Assembly (NCBI RefSeq): GCF_001026905.1
Contig: NZ_LAQL01000021.1
Location: forward strand, 1 to 49,645
Direction: 5' to 3'
From: Kiloniella spongiae
Lineage (GTDB): Bacteria > Pseudomonadota > Alphaproteobacteria > Kiloniellales > Kiloniellaceae
Length of the DNA stretch: 49,645 bases
Positions 42,001 through 49,645 of this stretch are shown here, piece by piece. Within the stretch, counting starts at the first letter, position 1. Every line of letters starts with the position of its first letter. The translations under genes were made by a program, and so were the position numbers. The notes beneath the pieces are model-generated. The model was not told where the DNA came from and did no database searches. It worked only from the letters and a program-made list of their open reading frames with translations.

Positions 42001-43632
42001 CTATCGAGCAATTCTGATGAGCTCATCAAGCATTTCATCGGCCGTTGTGATGATCTTTGAACTCGCTGAATATGCTTGCTGAGTAACAATCATCTTTGTG
42101 AACTCTTCGGCAAGATCAACATTTGATGCTTCTAGTGAAGAAGAAGCGATAAGGCCAGCGCCGCCAATTTTAGGGCGGTTCAGCAAAAAGTTCCCTGACT
42201 CTGCTGTTGCGCTGTATGCATTACCTGTTCGCCCCTCAAGACCGTTGGGGTTTGGGAACATACCGAGAGGAATCTGTGCAATATCCAGCTGTTCTCCGTT
42301 ATCAAAAAGGGCTGTAACCACGCCTTCTTCACTGACGGATACGCCTCGGAAGTTACCAAAAGTTACACCATCCTGTTCTGCAGAGTTAAGAATGAAGTTA
42401 CCAGAGAACTGAATAATACCACCGGCTGCCCCAACTGTGCCCGGGTCAAGGGCAATGGTGCTGTTCGTCGCGCCAGTTGTTCCAATTGACCAGTCAATTG
42501 TAATAGGCGGCATGTTGATCAAGCTTGGCACACCTCCTGAAAACTGTATGGTCCTTGGTAGGTTAGCAACAATACCACTTGTTGCGCCGTTTAATGTTGG
42601 GTTAAGAACCGTCATTGACCAATCATTGGGGGCAGTTTTCGTGAAGGCAAGCTGTAGATCATGCGTATTGCCCAGGTCATCAATAACCTGGGTTGTCGCT
42701 ACATATTGATCATTATATTGTGTTGCGCTTGAAGCTGAAGCTGCTGCTGTTTCTGTAATGCCATTCCCATAGCTAGCAATATCAATAGTACTTGTAGAGC
42801 CGTTATTCCAAGTATAAAGCGGATCCGGGGGAGGAAATCCTGATGTTGGGCGTCCCGTAGCTGGATCAAAAACAACATTTGTTGGCCCGCCGTTGTTAAC
42901 TGAACCACCTCCTGGTGCAAGAGCTTCAAATGACCATTGATTAGCTGCTACAAGTTTTGTCCAGCGATAGGTTACGGGTTGTGCAACACCTGTTGGGTCA
43001 TTTACAGAGGTTACAACATCATGTGTTGTGCCTGCCACTGCCGCACTGTTTAAGTTAGCTTCAATTAACACATCACTTGTCTGTTCCGTAGGAAGAACAG
43101 TCGATGGCAAGTTAAGTGATAGTTCCAGATTTGTTGTTGCTCTGGCGGTGCCGTTCAAGTTTGCAATGTTGACGGTTTGCAAACCTGTAAAAGTGCTACC
43201 ACTTGTTGGTGTCGAGCTACCTGGCGTTATAGGCCAGCCTTGTAGGTAGTAACCACCAGCATTGACCAAATCTCCTGAGGCATTTGGCCTGAAAGAACCT
43301 GCCCTAGAGAAAAGGTACTGAGTGCCCGTCGTATTGCCCGCACGGTCCGCTACGACAAAGAAGCCTTTACCCGCAACAGCTAAGTCTGTTGCTGATGCTG
43401 TTCCTTGTAATTGCCCTTGTTTATCAATGTTTCTCAACGGCGCTGAACGAACACCACCAGGTGCATAAAGCGTTTCACTTGATGATTGAGCTACCAAAGT
43501 TGAAAATCGTGCAGTTACACCTTTGTAACCAGTCGTATTGACGTTCGCGATATTGTCCGAAATCATGCCCATAGCATTACTTTGAGCTGAGAGCCCGGAC
43601 ACGCCAGAATAAAGGGCACCATAAATACTCAT
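42001..43632 (-). CDS. flgE: Flagellar hook protein FlgE
   Basis: The 543-residue protein polymerises into the hook. The N terminus IYGALYSGVSGLSAQSNAM and the following ISDNIANVNTTGYKG, and the C terminus LAEEFTKMIVTQQAYSASSK, are the paired rod/hook family helices. The middle holds the FlgE D domains with many Asn, Thr and Gly. It is longer than the Salmonella protein (403), as is common in alphaproteobacteria. The ATG is preceded by AGGGAGA. It is the last gene of a four-gene operon; 90 bases separate it from flgD and I see no promoter there. Confidence 0.95.
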   Translation of the reverse strand: MSIYGALYSGVSGLSAQSNAMGMISDNIANVNTTGYKGVTARFSTLVAQSSSETLYAPGGVRSAPLRNIDKQGQLQGTASATDLAVAGKGFFVVADRAGNTTGTQYLFSRAGSFRPNASGDLVNAGGYYLQGWPITPGSSTPTSGSTFTGLQTVNIANLNGTARATTNLELSLNLPSTVLPTEQTSDVLIEANLNSAAVAGTTHDVVTSVNDPTGVAQPVTYRWTKLVAANQWSFEALAPGGGSVNNGGPTNVVFDPATGRPTSGFPPPDPLYTWNNGSTSTIDIASYGNGITETAAASASSATQYNDQYVATTQVIDDLGNTHDLQLAFTKTAPNDWSMTVLNPTLNGATSGIVANLPRTIQFSGGVPSLINMPPITIDWSIGTTGATNSTIALDPGTVGAAGGIIQFSGNFILNSAEQDGVTFGNFRGVSVSEEGVVTALFDNGEQLDIAQIPLGMFPNPNGLEGRTGNAYSATAESGNFLLNRPKIGGAGLIASSSLEASNVDLAEEFTKMIVTQQAYSASSKIITTADEMLDELIRIAR

Positions 43633-43722
43633 GATCCAATCTCCCTAGTAATTAAAGTTGCTGTTAGGCAGAGCAAGCTCTTGGTCCGATAAAATAAATC
43701 TATGTAAGTACTCATTTTCATC

Positions 43723-44433
43723 TTAAGAACTTTCTGCTGTGGTGGACTGTTTTTGAATGACGGCTTGAACACTGTTAAGAGGTGCTTCAATTTCGCCGAT
43801 GTTCAAAATCACGTTGCCGTTGCTCATTTGGACGCCAGTTACGGTGCCCTGAATACCCTGGGCGGTTTGAATTACTTTTTCTTTAGAATCTTTTGCGACA
43901 ACACTAAAAGCATAGATACCTTTTTCCATATCATTGCCATTGTCATCTTTGCCGTCCCAATGAATTTCATGTTGACCAGCAGAAGTTTGACCTTGAAGAG
44001 TTCTAACTGTTTTGCCTTCAGAGTTAAGTATTTTTATCTCAGTCTTTGCGGCGTTTGCTGTCAGTCCATAAATGGCATCTGCACCTGAGTCACCTAAACT
44101 GAGAACGATACTGTCTGCTTTTACTTCTTTGCCAACGTAATCAAGGGCAGAAGTCAACTGCGTGTTGCTTTGCAGGGCGATCAAGCTGTCTAGTTTCTTG
44201 TTTGTGTTCAAACCAGCCTCAGTTTGTGTAAACTGTGTCAGTTGATTAACAAATTCAGTGTTATCGGTAGGCTCTAACGGGTCTTGGTTTTTTAGCTGTG
44301 TTGTTAACAGCTTCAAGAACATGTCAAAGGTATCGTTGATAGACTGTCCACCCGTTAATGACCCTGATCCGCTGGAATCTTTATAGGTTACTCCGTTAAC
44401 GGGGGCTGGAGCTTGTGCTGCTTGTGTATCCAT
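43723..44433 (-). CDS. flgD: Flagellar hook capping protein FlgD
   Basis: The 236-residue protein is the scaffold at the growing hook tip. The N-terminal signature DMFLKLLTTQLKNQDPLEP with NTEFVNQLTQFTQTEAGLN is diagnostic. The rest is the FlgD Ig-like region (QHEIHWDGKDDNGNDMEKGI, then YAFSVVAKD). It lies between fliK and flgE with a 20-base gap from fliK. Confidence 0.95.
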   Translation of the reverse strand: MDTQAAQAPAPVNGVTYKDSSGSGSLTGGQSINDTFDMFLKLLTTQLKNQDPLEPTDNTEFVNQLTQFTQTEAGLNTNKKLDSLIALQSNTQLTSALDYVGKEVKADSIVLSLGDSGADAIYGLTANAAKTEIKILNSEGKTVRTLQGQTSAGQHEIHWDGKDDNGNDMEKGIYAFSVVAKDSKEKVIQTAQGIQGTVTGVQMSNGNVILNIGEIEAPLNSVQAVIQKQSTTAESS

Positions 44434-44453
44434 TTTGCTATCCTGCCGTCCGG

Positions 44454-45941
44454 TTAAACGTTAATATCCAGATCGCCATCATGTGACGATTGTCTTATTG
44501 TTTCAGTTGCTTCAGCCATGTCTTCTTCATTACTGGCAGAGTTGTCTGGACCAGCAAGTTCTGAGCCTCGATTTGACGTGGCGGCTTGGTCGTTCCCATC
44601 TTGCTTAAGATTAAAGCTCAGACTTTGCCCATCTGTTTTAAGTCCCGCATCTTGGAGGGCTTTTTCAAGCATCCGCGAGTCTCTCTGAAGCATATCCAAA
44701 GTATCAGGGCGTTCAGCTGTAATCATGGCTTTCATTGTGCTGCCATCGACAATTTCCAATTTTACATCCACACGACCGAGTTCTGATGGATGAAGTTTAA
44801 TAGAAATGCTGTCTTTATTATCGCCAACGGCTTTTCTGATATGAATCGACAGTTGATCTGCCGGTGTTACATTCATTGATCTAAGGGTACTTTGCATAGG
44901 TGCTGTCGGTGTTGGCTTGGATGTACGACTGGTTGCAGCCAATGTGTCAGCAAAATTAATGCCAGCAGTTTGAGCTTGGACTTTTGAATTTGTTGTCTGT
45001 CCAAGATCTACTTTCATCATGTTGTTATTATTTTGGGACTGGCCGTTTGCATTATTTCCATTCTGACCCGAATTATTCGCAAGAACGGCCTGAGCGACTT
45101 GCCCAGGTGTCGCTGCTTTGCCATTAACGGATTGTGCTGCCGTAGGAGTAGCCAAACCTTTTGCTCTATCCTGTGCGCTTGCATTTGCTGACGCAGTGTT
45201 TATGTCTTGACTGCTTTGCGCATTTACTGACGCGGAGGCTGTAAGGTTATTCGTTGGCTTGGATGTTACGTCGGTCTCGGTCACTTTTATATTTGCAACA
45301 CCAGCTTTGTTTGCACCTGGATTAACGTTCTCAGGTTTTACGGCCTGTTGGTTTGTTGCAATAGGTACAGCTTGATTGGCCTGTGAACTGGTTGCAGATT
45401 GTTTTAGTTGGGCTGCTGATTGGGCTGCTGTTTGTTGAGTTGTGGGCTCGGCAACGACAGCAGTTATATCAGAGTTGCTCTCTTCGGATGTATCGTGAGA
45501 AACAGTTTCTTTATGATTTGAAATATCATCGTTATTTTCGACTTCAGAAGCATCTGCGTGGTGATCTTTTCCCTCAGATAATGCATCAGAAGCATTGTGA
45601 TCATTTGTTGAATCTTCAGATGCTTTTACATCGTCATCTGTAGATGATGTGGAAGATTTTGTGCGAGCTTCTTCATCTGCAGATGATCTGGTTTCGAAAC
45701 TCTCTTTCGGAGTACTAAAGCTGATTTCACGCTCTGCAGGCCAGGGTGTTTTGTTGAAAATTTTCCCCAGCAAAGAATTATCACGTGTGAGCGACGGATT
45801 GACCGCCGCTGATTTCCCGGCAGAGCCAACAGAATTCAGGTATTCTGCGAAGACTTGACTCGCGTTTGAGGCGGCCTGCTTACCCTTTGTGGTTGACTGC
45901 TGTGAAGCGGTTCTTGTGATGTCGATATTATAATTGTTCAT
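44454..45941 (-). CDS. fliK: Flagellar hook-length control protein FliK
   Basis: The 495-residue protein has a long low-complexity Ser/Asn/Ala/Gln-rich N-terminal and middle region that would act as the molecular ruler. A conserved C-terminal domain follows (about 365-450): SISIKLHPSELGRVDVKLEI, then MLQRDSRMLEKALQDAGLKT, which switches export specificity through FlhB. The domain and the flgD-flgE neighbours make this the canonical fliK. An unrelated-length FliK-like protein is encoded at 29450-30913. Confidence 0.9.
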   Translation of the reverse strand: MNNYNIDITRTASQQSTTKGKQAASNASQVFAEYLNSVGSAGKSAAVNPSLTRDNSLLGKIFNKTPWPAEREISFSTPKESFETRSSADEEARTKSSTSSTDDDVKASEDSTNDHNASDALSEGKDHHADASEVENNDDISNHKETVSHDTSEESNSDITAVVAEPTTQQTAAQSAAQLKQSATSSQANQAVPIATNQQAVKPENVNPGANKAGVANIKVTETDVTSKPTNNLTASASVNAQSSQDINTASANASAQDRAKGLATPTAAQSVNGKAATPGQVAQAVLANNSGQNGNNANGQSQNNNNMMKVDLGQTTNSKVQAQTAGINFADTLAATSRTSKPTPTAPMQSTLRSMNVTPADQLSIHIRKAVGDNKDSISIKLHPSELGRVDVKLEIVDGSTMKAMITAERPDTLDMLQRDSRMLEKALQDAGLKTDGQSLSFNLKQDGNDQAATSNRGSELAGPDNSASNEEDMAEATETIRQSSHDGDLDINV

Positions 45942-45966
45942 CGTTCTATCCCTGAATCTTTAATCT

Positions 45967-46404
45967 TTAGGCCAGGTGGAGACCAGAACGACGATGGTTC
46001 TGGGTGGATGATAAAGGCCAGGCAAAGCACTCTTCTTCCAGAGAGGGGTGAAGTGTTACCCAGATTTGTCGAAAGCTCATCATAAGCGCGATTGATTCTT
46101 TGGCTGATTCAAGATCATTCTTTACATTGGTACGGGTAATGTTGGCGATCAGACTTAGATGCGTTTGCATAAAAGAACTACGGACATTTTCTGAAATGTC
46201 TGCTTTCATTTCCTCTTCAATAGAGTCCAGCAAAGCAGATGCCTTCATCGTAGAATTGAAGCGTTTTTCAATTTCAAGAGTGGTCACAGCATCTTTAGCT
46301 TCGCCAAGTGCATTTATAGCTTGATTGATAAGCATTAAAACCTCACCAGGAGACGTATTGATGGTGTCAAATGATGTTGCTGTATTATCTGCTTGCCAGT
46401 GCAT
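45967..46404 (-). CDS. FliS-like flagellar export chaperone
   Basis: The 145-residue helical protein resembles FliS, the flagellin export chaperone. Matching pattern: SPGEVLMLINQAINALGEAK, reminiscent of FliS SPERLV-MLYDGAI--L--AK; then a helix with KASALLDSIEEEMKADISEN; then NVKNDLESAKESIALMMSFR followed by QIWVTL, like the FliS N-KND...LR-AW end. The C terminus has 25 extra residues. It is the first gene of the fliK-flgD-flgE operon and lies just downstream of a sigma-54-type promoter, next to a flagellin gene. Alphaproteobacteria usually rely on FlaF and FlbT, which are not seen here. Assignment is by pattern only. Confidence 0.6.
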   Translation of the reverse strand: MHWQADNTATSFDTINTSPGEVLMLINQAINALGEAKDAVTTLEIEKRFNSTMKASALLDSIEEEMKADISENVRSSFMQTHLSLIANITRTNVKNDLESAKESIALMMSFRQIWVTLHPSLEEECFAWPLSSTQNHRRSGLHLA

Positions 46405-46450
46405 TTTGTGTCCAATCTATCTTGAATGACAAAAACTCAGGATGATTAAT

Positions 46451-46465
46451 GCAAGGTGCGGGCCA
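46451..46465 (-). promoter_or_regulatory. Sigma-54 promoter of the FliS-like/fliK/flgD/flgE operon
   Basis: Read on the minus strand: TGGCCC-GCACC-TTGC, with GG and GC at the fixed -24/-12 spacing of sigma-54 promoters. One base differs from TGGCAC. The predicted start of transcription is about 12 bases downstream, giving a leader of about 35 bases before the ATG at 46404. FlbD is the expected activator. Confidence 0.75.
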
Positions 46466-47069
46466 GTTTTGATGGGCGTTCTTTGTTATTGATTTTTAAA
46501 GGTAAAATTTGTGATGGGTGATTAACCGGAAAAGAATGCCGAGTATAAATTATTGAAAATGGATAAAAGGTGCCGGGTTAAGAACAGATTGGTTCCGTCA
46601 AGGTATATGTGCAATTATTTATCATTTTGGTATCAGCAAGATGTGCATTAGTCCTCAATGATTACGGCGTTTTAAGGTCTTTATATATAGGTGTCTAATA
46701 CTGGGTGTGTATCTGGGGTTAATTGTGGGGAGGGTGTTTTACAATATAGGTTGACGTAATTTATTGCGTTTGGATGACGTTTTGTGTTTAGCGCATTTGA
46801 TGAAAAATGCATTTGCGGAGTGGTTTTTCTTTTTAGTATCCATTTCTATTTCAAGGAAGTTTTTGAGCACACATTTAGAGGATGGCCAGTGTTTATTCAG
46901 GTTTGGCTACAAGTAAGTACTTTTTTCCCTTTACGTCCTTTTGCTAGGAATCGTTTTCCATAAAAGAAGGCAGAAATCGACACCTCGCTAGGTAAGTTGG
47001 GTAAATATAGTTCTGCGTAAGTTGCCATATTCTTTCTTAAGCTATTGTTTTGTTGTGTAAAAATAAAAT
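46466..47069. other. Long intergenic region between the two divergent sigma-54 promoters
   Basis: About 600 bases hold no convincing open frame, terminator or RNA gene. It is A+T-rich. Activator sites for FlbD would be expected about 100 bases from each promoter, but I cannot point to a specific repeated motif. Confidence 0.4.
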
Positions 47070-47084
47070 TGGCACAACCTTTGC
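47070..47084 (+). promoter_or_regulatory. Sigma-54 promoter of the flagellin gene
   Basis: TGGCAC-AACCT-TTGC is a full match to the sigma-54 consensus (GG at -24 and GC at -12). It lies 88 bases upstream of the flagellin ATG, giving a leader of about 75 bases. Flagellin genes under FlbD and sigma-54 are known in Caulobacter. Confidence 0.85.
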
Positions 47085-47124
47085 ATTTTTCATCTCGAAT
47101 TCAACGCATGCCGTCTTGAGCGGT

Positions 47125-47144
47125 GGAATGGCAAGCAGCCTTCC
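47125..47144 (+). promoter_or_regulatory. Stem-loop in the flagellin 5' leader
   Basis: GGAA and GGC (47125-47132, one bulged T) pair with GCC and TTCC (47138-47144) around an AAGCA loop. It sits 27 bases upstream of the ATG and within the predicted leader, so it may affect translation or message stability. In Caulobacter FlbT acts on a flagellin leader; a similar role here is speculation. Confidence 0.35.
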
Positions 47145-47171
47145 GTTGAGCTAAATGTGAAAGGAAAGAAC

Positions 47172-48038
47172 ATGCCTACAGTTACAACAAATACAGCAGC
47201 GAACTCTGCGTTGCGCTTTTTGAACCTGAATTCTCAGCGATCAGGTAGCTCAATTTCCAAACTTGCCTCTGGTTCGCGGATTGTGAACGCATCTGATGAT
47301 GCTGCGGGTCTTGCAATTGGAACGCGACTTCGTGCTGATAGTAATGTGTTACAACAAGCGTCGATCAACTCTGCTCAGGGTGCCTCTGTGATGCAGGTCG
47401 GGGATGGTGGTCTTGCTCGAGTATCAGATGTTTTGCAGCGACTGAAATCCTTGGCTGCGGCCTCTCTTTCTGGTGTGCCGACAGTTGTTGAACGTGGATT
47501 TATCAATGCGGAGTACTCTCAACTACTTTTGGAAATTGATGGTATTGCAAGTAGTACACGCTTTAACGGTGAATCGCTTTTAGATGGTACAGGTGCACAG
47601 TTCGGTGCTGGAACGGTTAATTTCTTTGTTGGGGTAACACCGGCTGATGTGATTCCTGTGAATATTTCCAGCTTAAGTGCTTCCGCTGCTAATTTTACAT
47701 CCGGGGGATTGGCTACTGGCGGAACGACTCTTGGTACAACTTCTGTAACTACTCCTGCTGCTGCAACAATCGCGATGGCTTCTGTTGACACGGCAATTAA
47801 TGAAGTGTCAGAAGCGCGAGCTAATATTGGTTCAATCGTTTCCCGATTTGAATTCAGACAGCAACAAGTTGCGACTTCAAAGGAAAATATTGATGCTGCC
47901 CTTTCGTCTGTGATGGATGTGGATCTCGCTGCTGAGCAGTCTCGCCTTGTGTCCTCGCAGGTACTTGTTCAAGCCTCGGTATCCGCGTTGTCTCAAGCGA
48001 ATCAGTTGCCTCAGACATTGTTATCGCTACTGCAATAA
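47172..48038 (+). CDS. Flagellin
   Basis: The 288-residue protein is a flagellin with both terminal D0/D1 helical domains: NSALRFLNLNSQRSGSSISK and LASGSRIVNASDDAAGLAIG at the start, and NIGSIVSRFEFRQQQVATSK with SALSQANQLPQTLLSLLQ at the end. The variable middle is short (about 130-210), Ser/Thr-rich and a plausible glycosylation surface. I chose the ATG at 47172 with AAGGA upstream; a GTG at 47157 would add MKGKN, which does not fit flagellin N termini. It is driven by a sigma-54-type promoter. A second flagellin starts at 49591. Confidence 0.95.
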   Translation: MPTVTTNTAANSALRFLNLNSQRSGSSISKLASGSRIVNASDDAAGLAIGTRLRADSNVLQQASINSAQGASVMQVGDGGLARVSDVLQRLKSLAAASLSGVPTVVERGFINAEYSQLLLEIDGIASSTRFNGESLLDGTGAQFGAGTVNFFVGVTPADVIPVNISSLSASAANFTSGGLATGGTTLGTTSVTTPAAATIAMASVDTAINEVSEARANIGSIVSRFEFRQQQVATSKENIDAALSSVMDVDLAAEQSRLVSSQVLVQASVSALSQANQLPQTLLSLLQ

Positions 48039-48068
48039 TCCGGCACTTATTAACTTTCACATAGCTCT

Positions 48069-48093
48069 TTGGGCGCCCAGGATGGGCGCCCAA
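48069..48093 (+). terminator. Terminator-like hairpin after flagellin
   Basis: TTGGGCGCCC (48069-48078) pairs with GGGCGCCCAA (48084-48093) around AGGAT. GGGCGCCC is itself self-complementary. The downstream TTATGTG is a weak T run, so termination may be partial. Confidence 0.65.
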
Positions 48094-48223
48094 TTATGTG
48101 TAAGTGAATTTTTTAGATTTATTGAAGGTCTAAAGAGAAGGTATTCAGTTTTCTTAGATTTTTTCTATCTGATGTACTAAGTGTATTATGTTGGTTGAAT
48201 TAATTTAACTCAGTGGAACTGTC

Positions 48224-49327
48224 TTGATACCGTTATTAACCCCAGATATGCCGTCTACCCAAGATTTATTGCCTTATCTGAAAATGATAGATAAGGATAA
48301 ATGGTATACGAACTTTGGCCCAAGATTACGTGCCTTTGAAGATCGCTTGATTGATCATTTCAAGGTTCAAAATGAAAACATTACGACAGTTTCAAGTGCC
48401 ACAACCGGTCTATCGATTGTTCTTAAGATTTTAACCTCCGAATTATTAGCATCTTCTATAAAAAAACGTAGTACATGTTTGCTCCCAGCCTGGACATTTG
48501 TTGCGTCTGCTCAGGCTATTGTCGAAGCCGGCATGGATGTTTTGTTTTGTGATGTTGATCCGGTAACGGGGGCTTTGACACCAGAAATTGTTTCTGAATA
48601 TTTAAAAATTCCTTCAAATATTAAGCCAGATGTCATTATGCCGGTGGTTCCCTTTGGGGGGACTGTTAAGGTTACTGATTGGGATGCTTTATCGGTAAAA
48701 ACAAAAATTCCTGTTGTTGTAGATGCCGCTGCGTCTTTTTATTCTTTAGAAGCAGGTAACAGTCCCGCCGTTGTTAGTCTTCACGCAACAAAAGCTTTTG
48801 GGGTTGGCGAGGGAGGTGTAATTATTTCTAAAAATAAGGAAGTCATTCGAGACGCGCGTCAGTTTAGCCAATTCGGTTTTTCTGTTGGTCGAGTTGCTTT
48901 GTCTTATGGCGGAAACTATAAATTGAGCGAATACCATGCGGCTGTCGGCTTGGCGCAATTTGACCGCATCGGGGAAATGAAACAACGGCATTTAAATATA
49001 AGAAGAGAATATTTTGACCACTTTCCTTCCTGCGAAAATATTGCCTGCTTACCAGGCGAGGATACAAAAATAAGTTCTACGCTTAATGTGATCTTTGACG
49101 GGAAAAAAGCGAATACAGTTGTGGAGGCGTTAAGAAAACAAGGAATCGGAGCTTCAGTCTGGTGGGAAGATCGCTTGCATCGAAATCAATTGTTTAATGC
49201 TTTGAGTGTAGGGAATTCTTTTCCTGTTACAGATATTTTTTATGACAGTGTTGTCGCTTTGCCATTCAGCACGAGCTTGTCGGAAAAAGATATATCGTTA
49301 GTTGTAAGTGGGATTCGGTCCGTCTGA
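48224..49327 (+). CDS. DegT/DnrJ/EryC1/StrS-family PLP aminotransferase
   Basis: The 367-residue enzyme belongs to the PLP-dependent sugar aminotransferases. The family start IPLLTPDMPS, the acidic PLP-pocket motif PVVVDAAASF, and the PLP lysine in SLHATKAFGVGEGGVI are present, followed by NYKLSEYHAAVGLAQFDRI. The start is a TTG at 48224, kept because the conserved IPLL...P begins there; an ATG at 48248 would cut it. These enzymes transfer an amino group from glutamate to a keto sugar. Placed between two flagellin genes, it may help make an amino sugar for flagellin glycosylation, but no partner sugar genes are visible and this is inference. Confidence 0.85.
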   Translation: MIPLLTPDMPSTQDLLPYLKMIDKDKWYTNFGPRLRAFEDRLIDHFKVQNENITTVSSATTGLSIVLKILTSELLASSIKKRSTCLLPAWTFVASAQAIVEAGMDVLFCDVDPVTGALTPEIVSEYLKIPSNIKPDVIMPVVPFGGTVKVTDWDALSVKTKIPVVVDAAASFYSLEAGNSPAVVSLHATKAFGVGEGGVIISKNKEVIRDARQFSQFGFSVGRVALSYGGNYKLSEYHAAVGLAQFDRIGEMKQRHLNIRREYFDHFPSCENIACLPGEDTKISSTLNVIFDGKKANTVVEALRKQGIGASVWWEDRLHRNQLFNALSVGNSFPVTDIFYDSVVALPFSTSLSEKDISLVVSGIRSV

Positions 49328-49590
49328 TTCTCATAACATTACACGATTTATCAAGATGATAAGCAGTATTTGTAGCATTGTTCGTCGATGATACTTGCAT
49401 TTGTTAACTAAATTTTAATATTCTATATGCAAGTTTTGATAATAGCTGAGGATATGTTTGTAATATTTTCAGCGAAGCTATTCTGATCCAGGAAGGAATG
49501 GAATAGTAGGTTGCCAAGAAGGCGATCTTTAAAGTGGCTTTACTCAGGATGGGTTTAGCTAAATATACTTCAAGTAGAAGGAATTATATT
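49328..49590. other. Intergenic region before the second flagellin
   Basis: This 263-base stretch must hold the promoter and leader of the truncated flagellin. Unlike the first flagellin, I find no sigma-54 -24/-12 match in it; TGGC at 49534 lacks a properly spaced GC. Confidence 0.4.
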
Positions 49591-49645
49591 ATGCCCGTAG
49601 TTGGTACAAATACTGCAGCAAACTCTGCAATTCGTTTTCTCAACA
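49591..49645 (+). CDS. Second flagellin gene, N-terminal fragment cut by the window edge
   Basis: The last 55 bases code MPVVGTNTAANSAIRFLN, nearly the same as the start of the complete flagellin (MPTVTTNTAANSALRFLN). The ATG has AGAAGGA upstream. The gene continues past the window. It shows that the organism has at least two flagellins in one cluster. Confidence 0.9.
   Translation, partial: MPVVGTNTAANSAIRFLN

Noticed and set aside
46880-46945. Small plus-strand open frame of about 21 codons in the long gap before flagellin
   Set aside because: It is very short, without a ribosome site or conserved pattern.

Overview
The window looks like the chromosome of a free-living, motile, probably marine alphaproteobacterium of moderate G+C content, near the Rhodospirillales/Kiloniellales in style. 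This rests on gene content: ChpT, CtrA, a SciP-type DUF1153 protein and FlbD all occur here, and these are alphaproteobacterial cell-cycle and flagellar regulators. The genus is not fixed by anything I can read.

Left part (1-16.3 kb) is metabolic and stress related. It holds the tail of an RTX repeat protein, an amidase, a divergent oxyR/katA peroxide-defence pair, a PAS histidine kinase of DivJ/PleC type, a periplasmic cytochrome P460, and a two-gene NAD-dependent formate dehydrogenase whose diaphorase subunit is a fused FdsG-FdsB protein. It also holds chpT, and an iron(III) binding protein placed convergently to a two-domain iron(III) ABC permease.

Middle part (16.5-29.3 kb) holds a chemotaxis operon cheA-cheW-cheY-cheB-cheR, in which CheA carries two CheW-like domains and a C-terminal receiver. 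After it come ctrA (opposite strand) and fliI-fliJ, with a perfect TTAA-N7-TTAA CtrA-type site between the divergent starts. An A+T-rich two-gene unit follows, coding for a GNAT-fold protein and a LuxR-type regulator with overlapping frames; it resembles a divergent quorum-sensing synthase/receptor pair and is the most novel-looking item here. Next are a LysR regulator and a divergent non-pyrrolysine MttB-family methyltransferase.

Right part (29.4-49.6 kb) is flagellar. A long minus-strand operon runs fliF-fliG-fliH-fliN-motA-flbD-flhA-flhF-flhG and a FliK-like gene. Then come sciP and a second minus-strand operon (FliS-like gene-fliK-flgD-flgE) that starts at a sigma-54 promoter. Facing it is a second, near-consensus sigma-54 promoter driving a flagellin gene. 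A DegT-type sugar aminotransferase lies between this flagellin and the start of another flagellin cut by the window edge.

Together the genes suggest a layered motility programme. ChpT passes phosphate to CtrA, CtrA (restrained by SciP) starts early flagellar genes such as fliI and perhaps fliF, and FlbD with sigma-54 starts hook and filament genes. The regulatory wiring is inference from family knowledge plus the DNA sites seen. No rRNA, tRNA, CRISPR array, insertion sequence or prophage was recognised.
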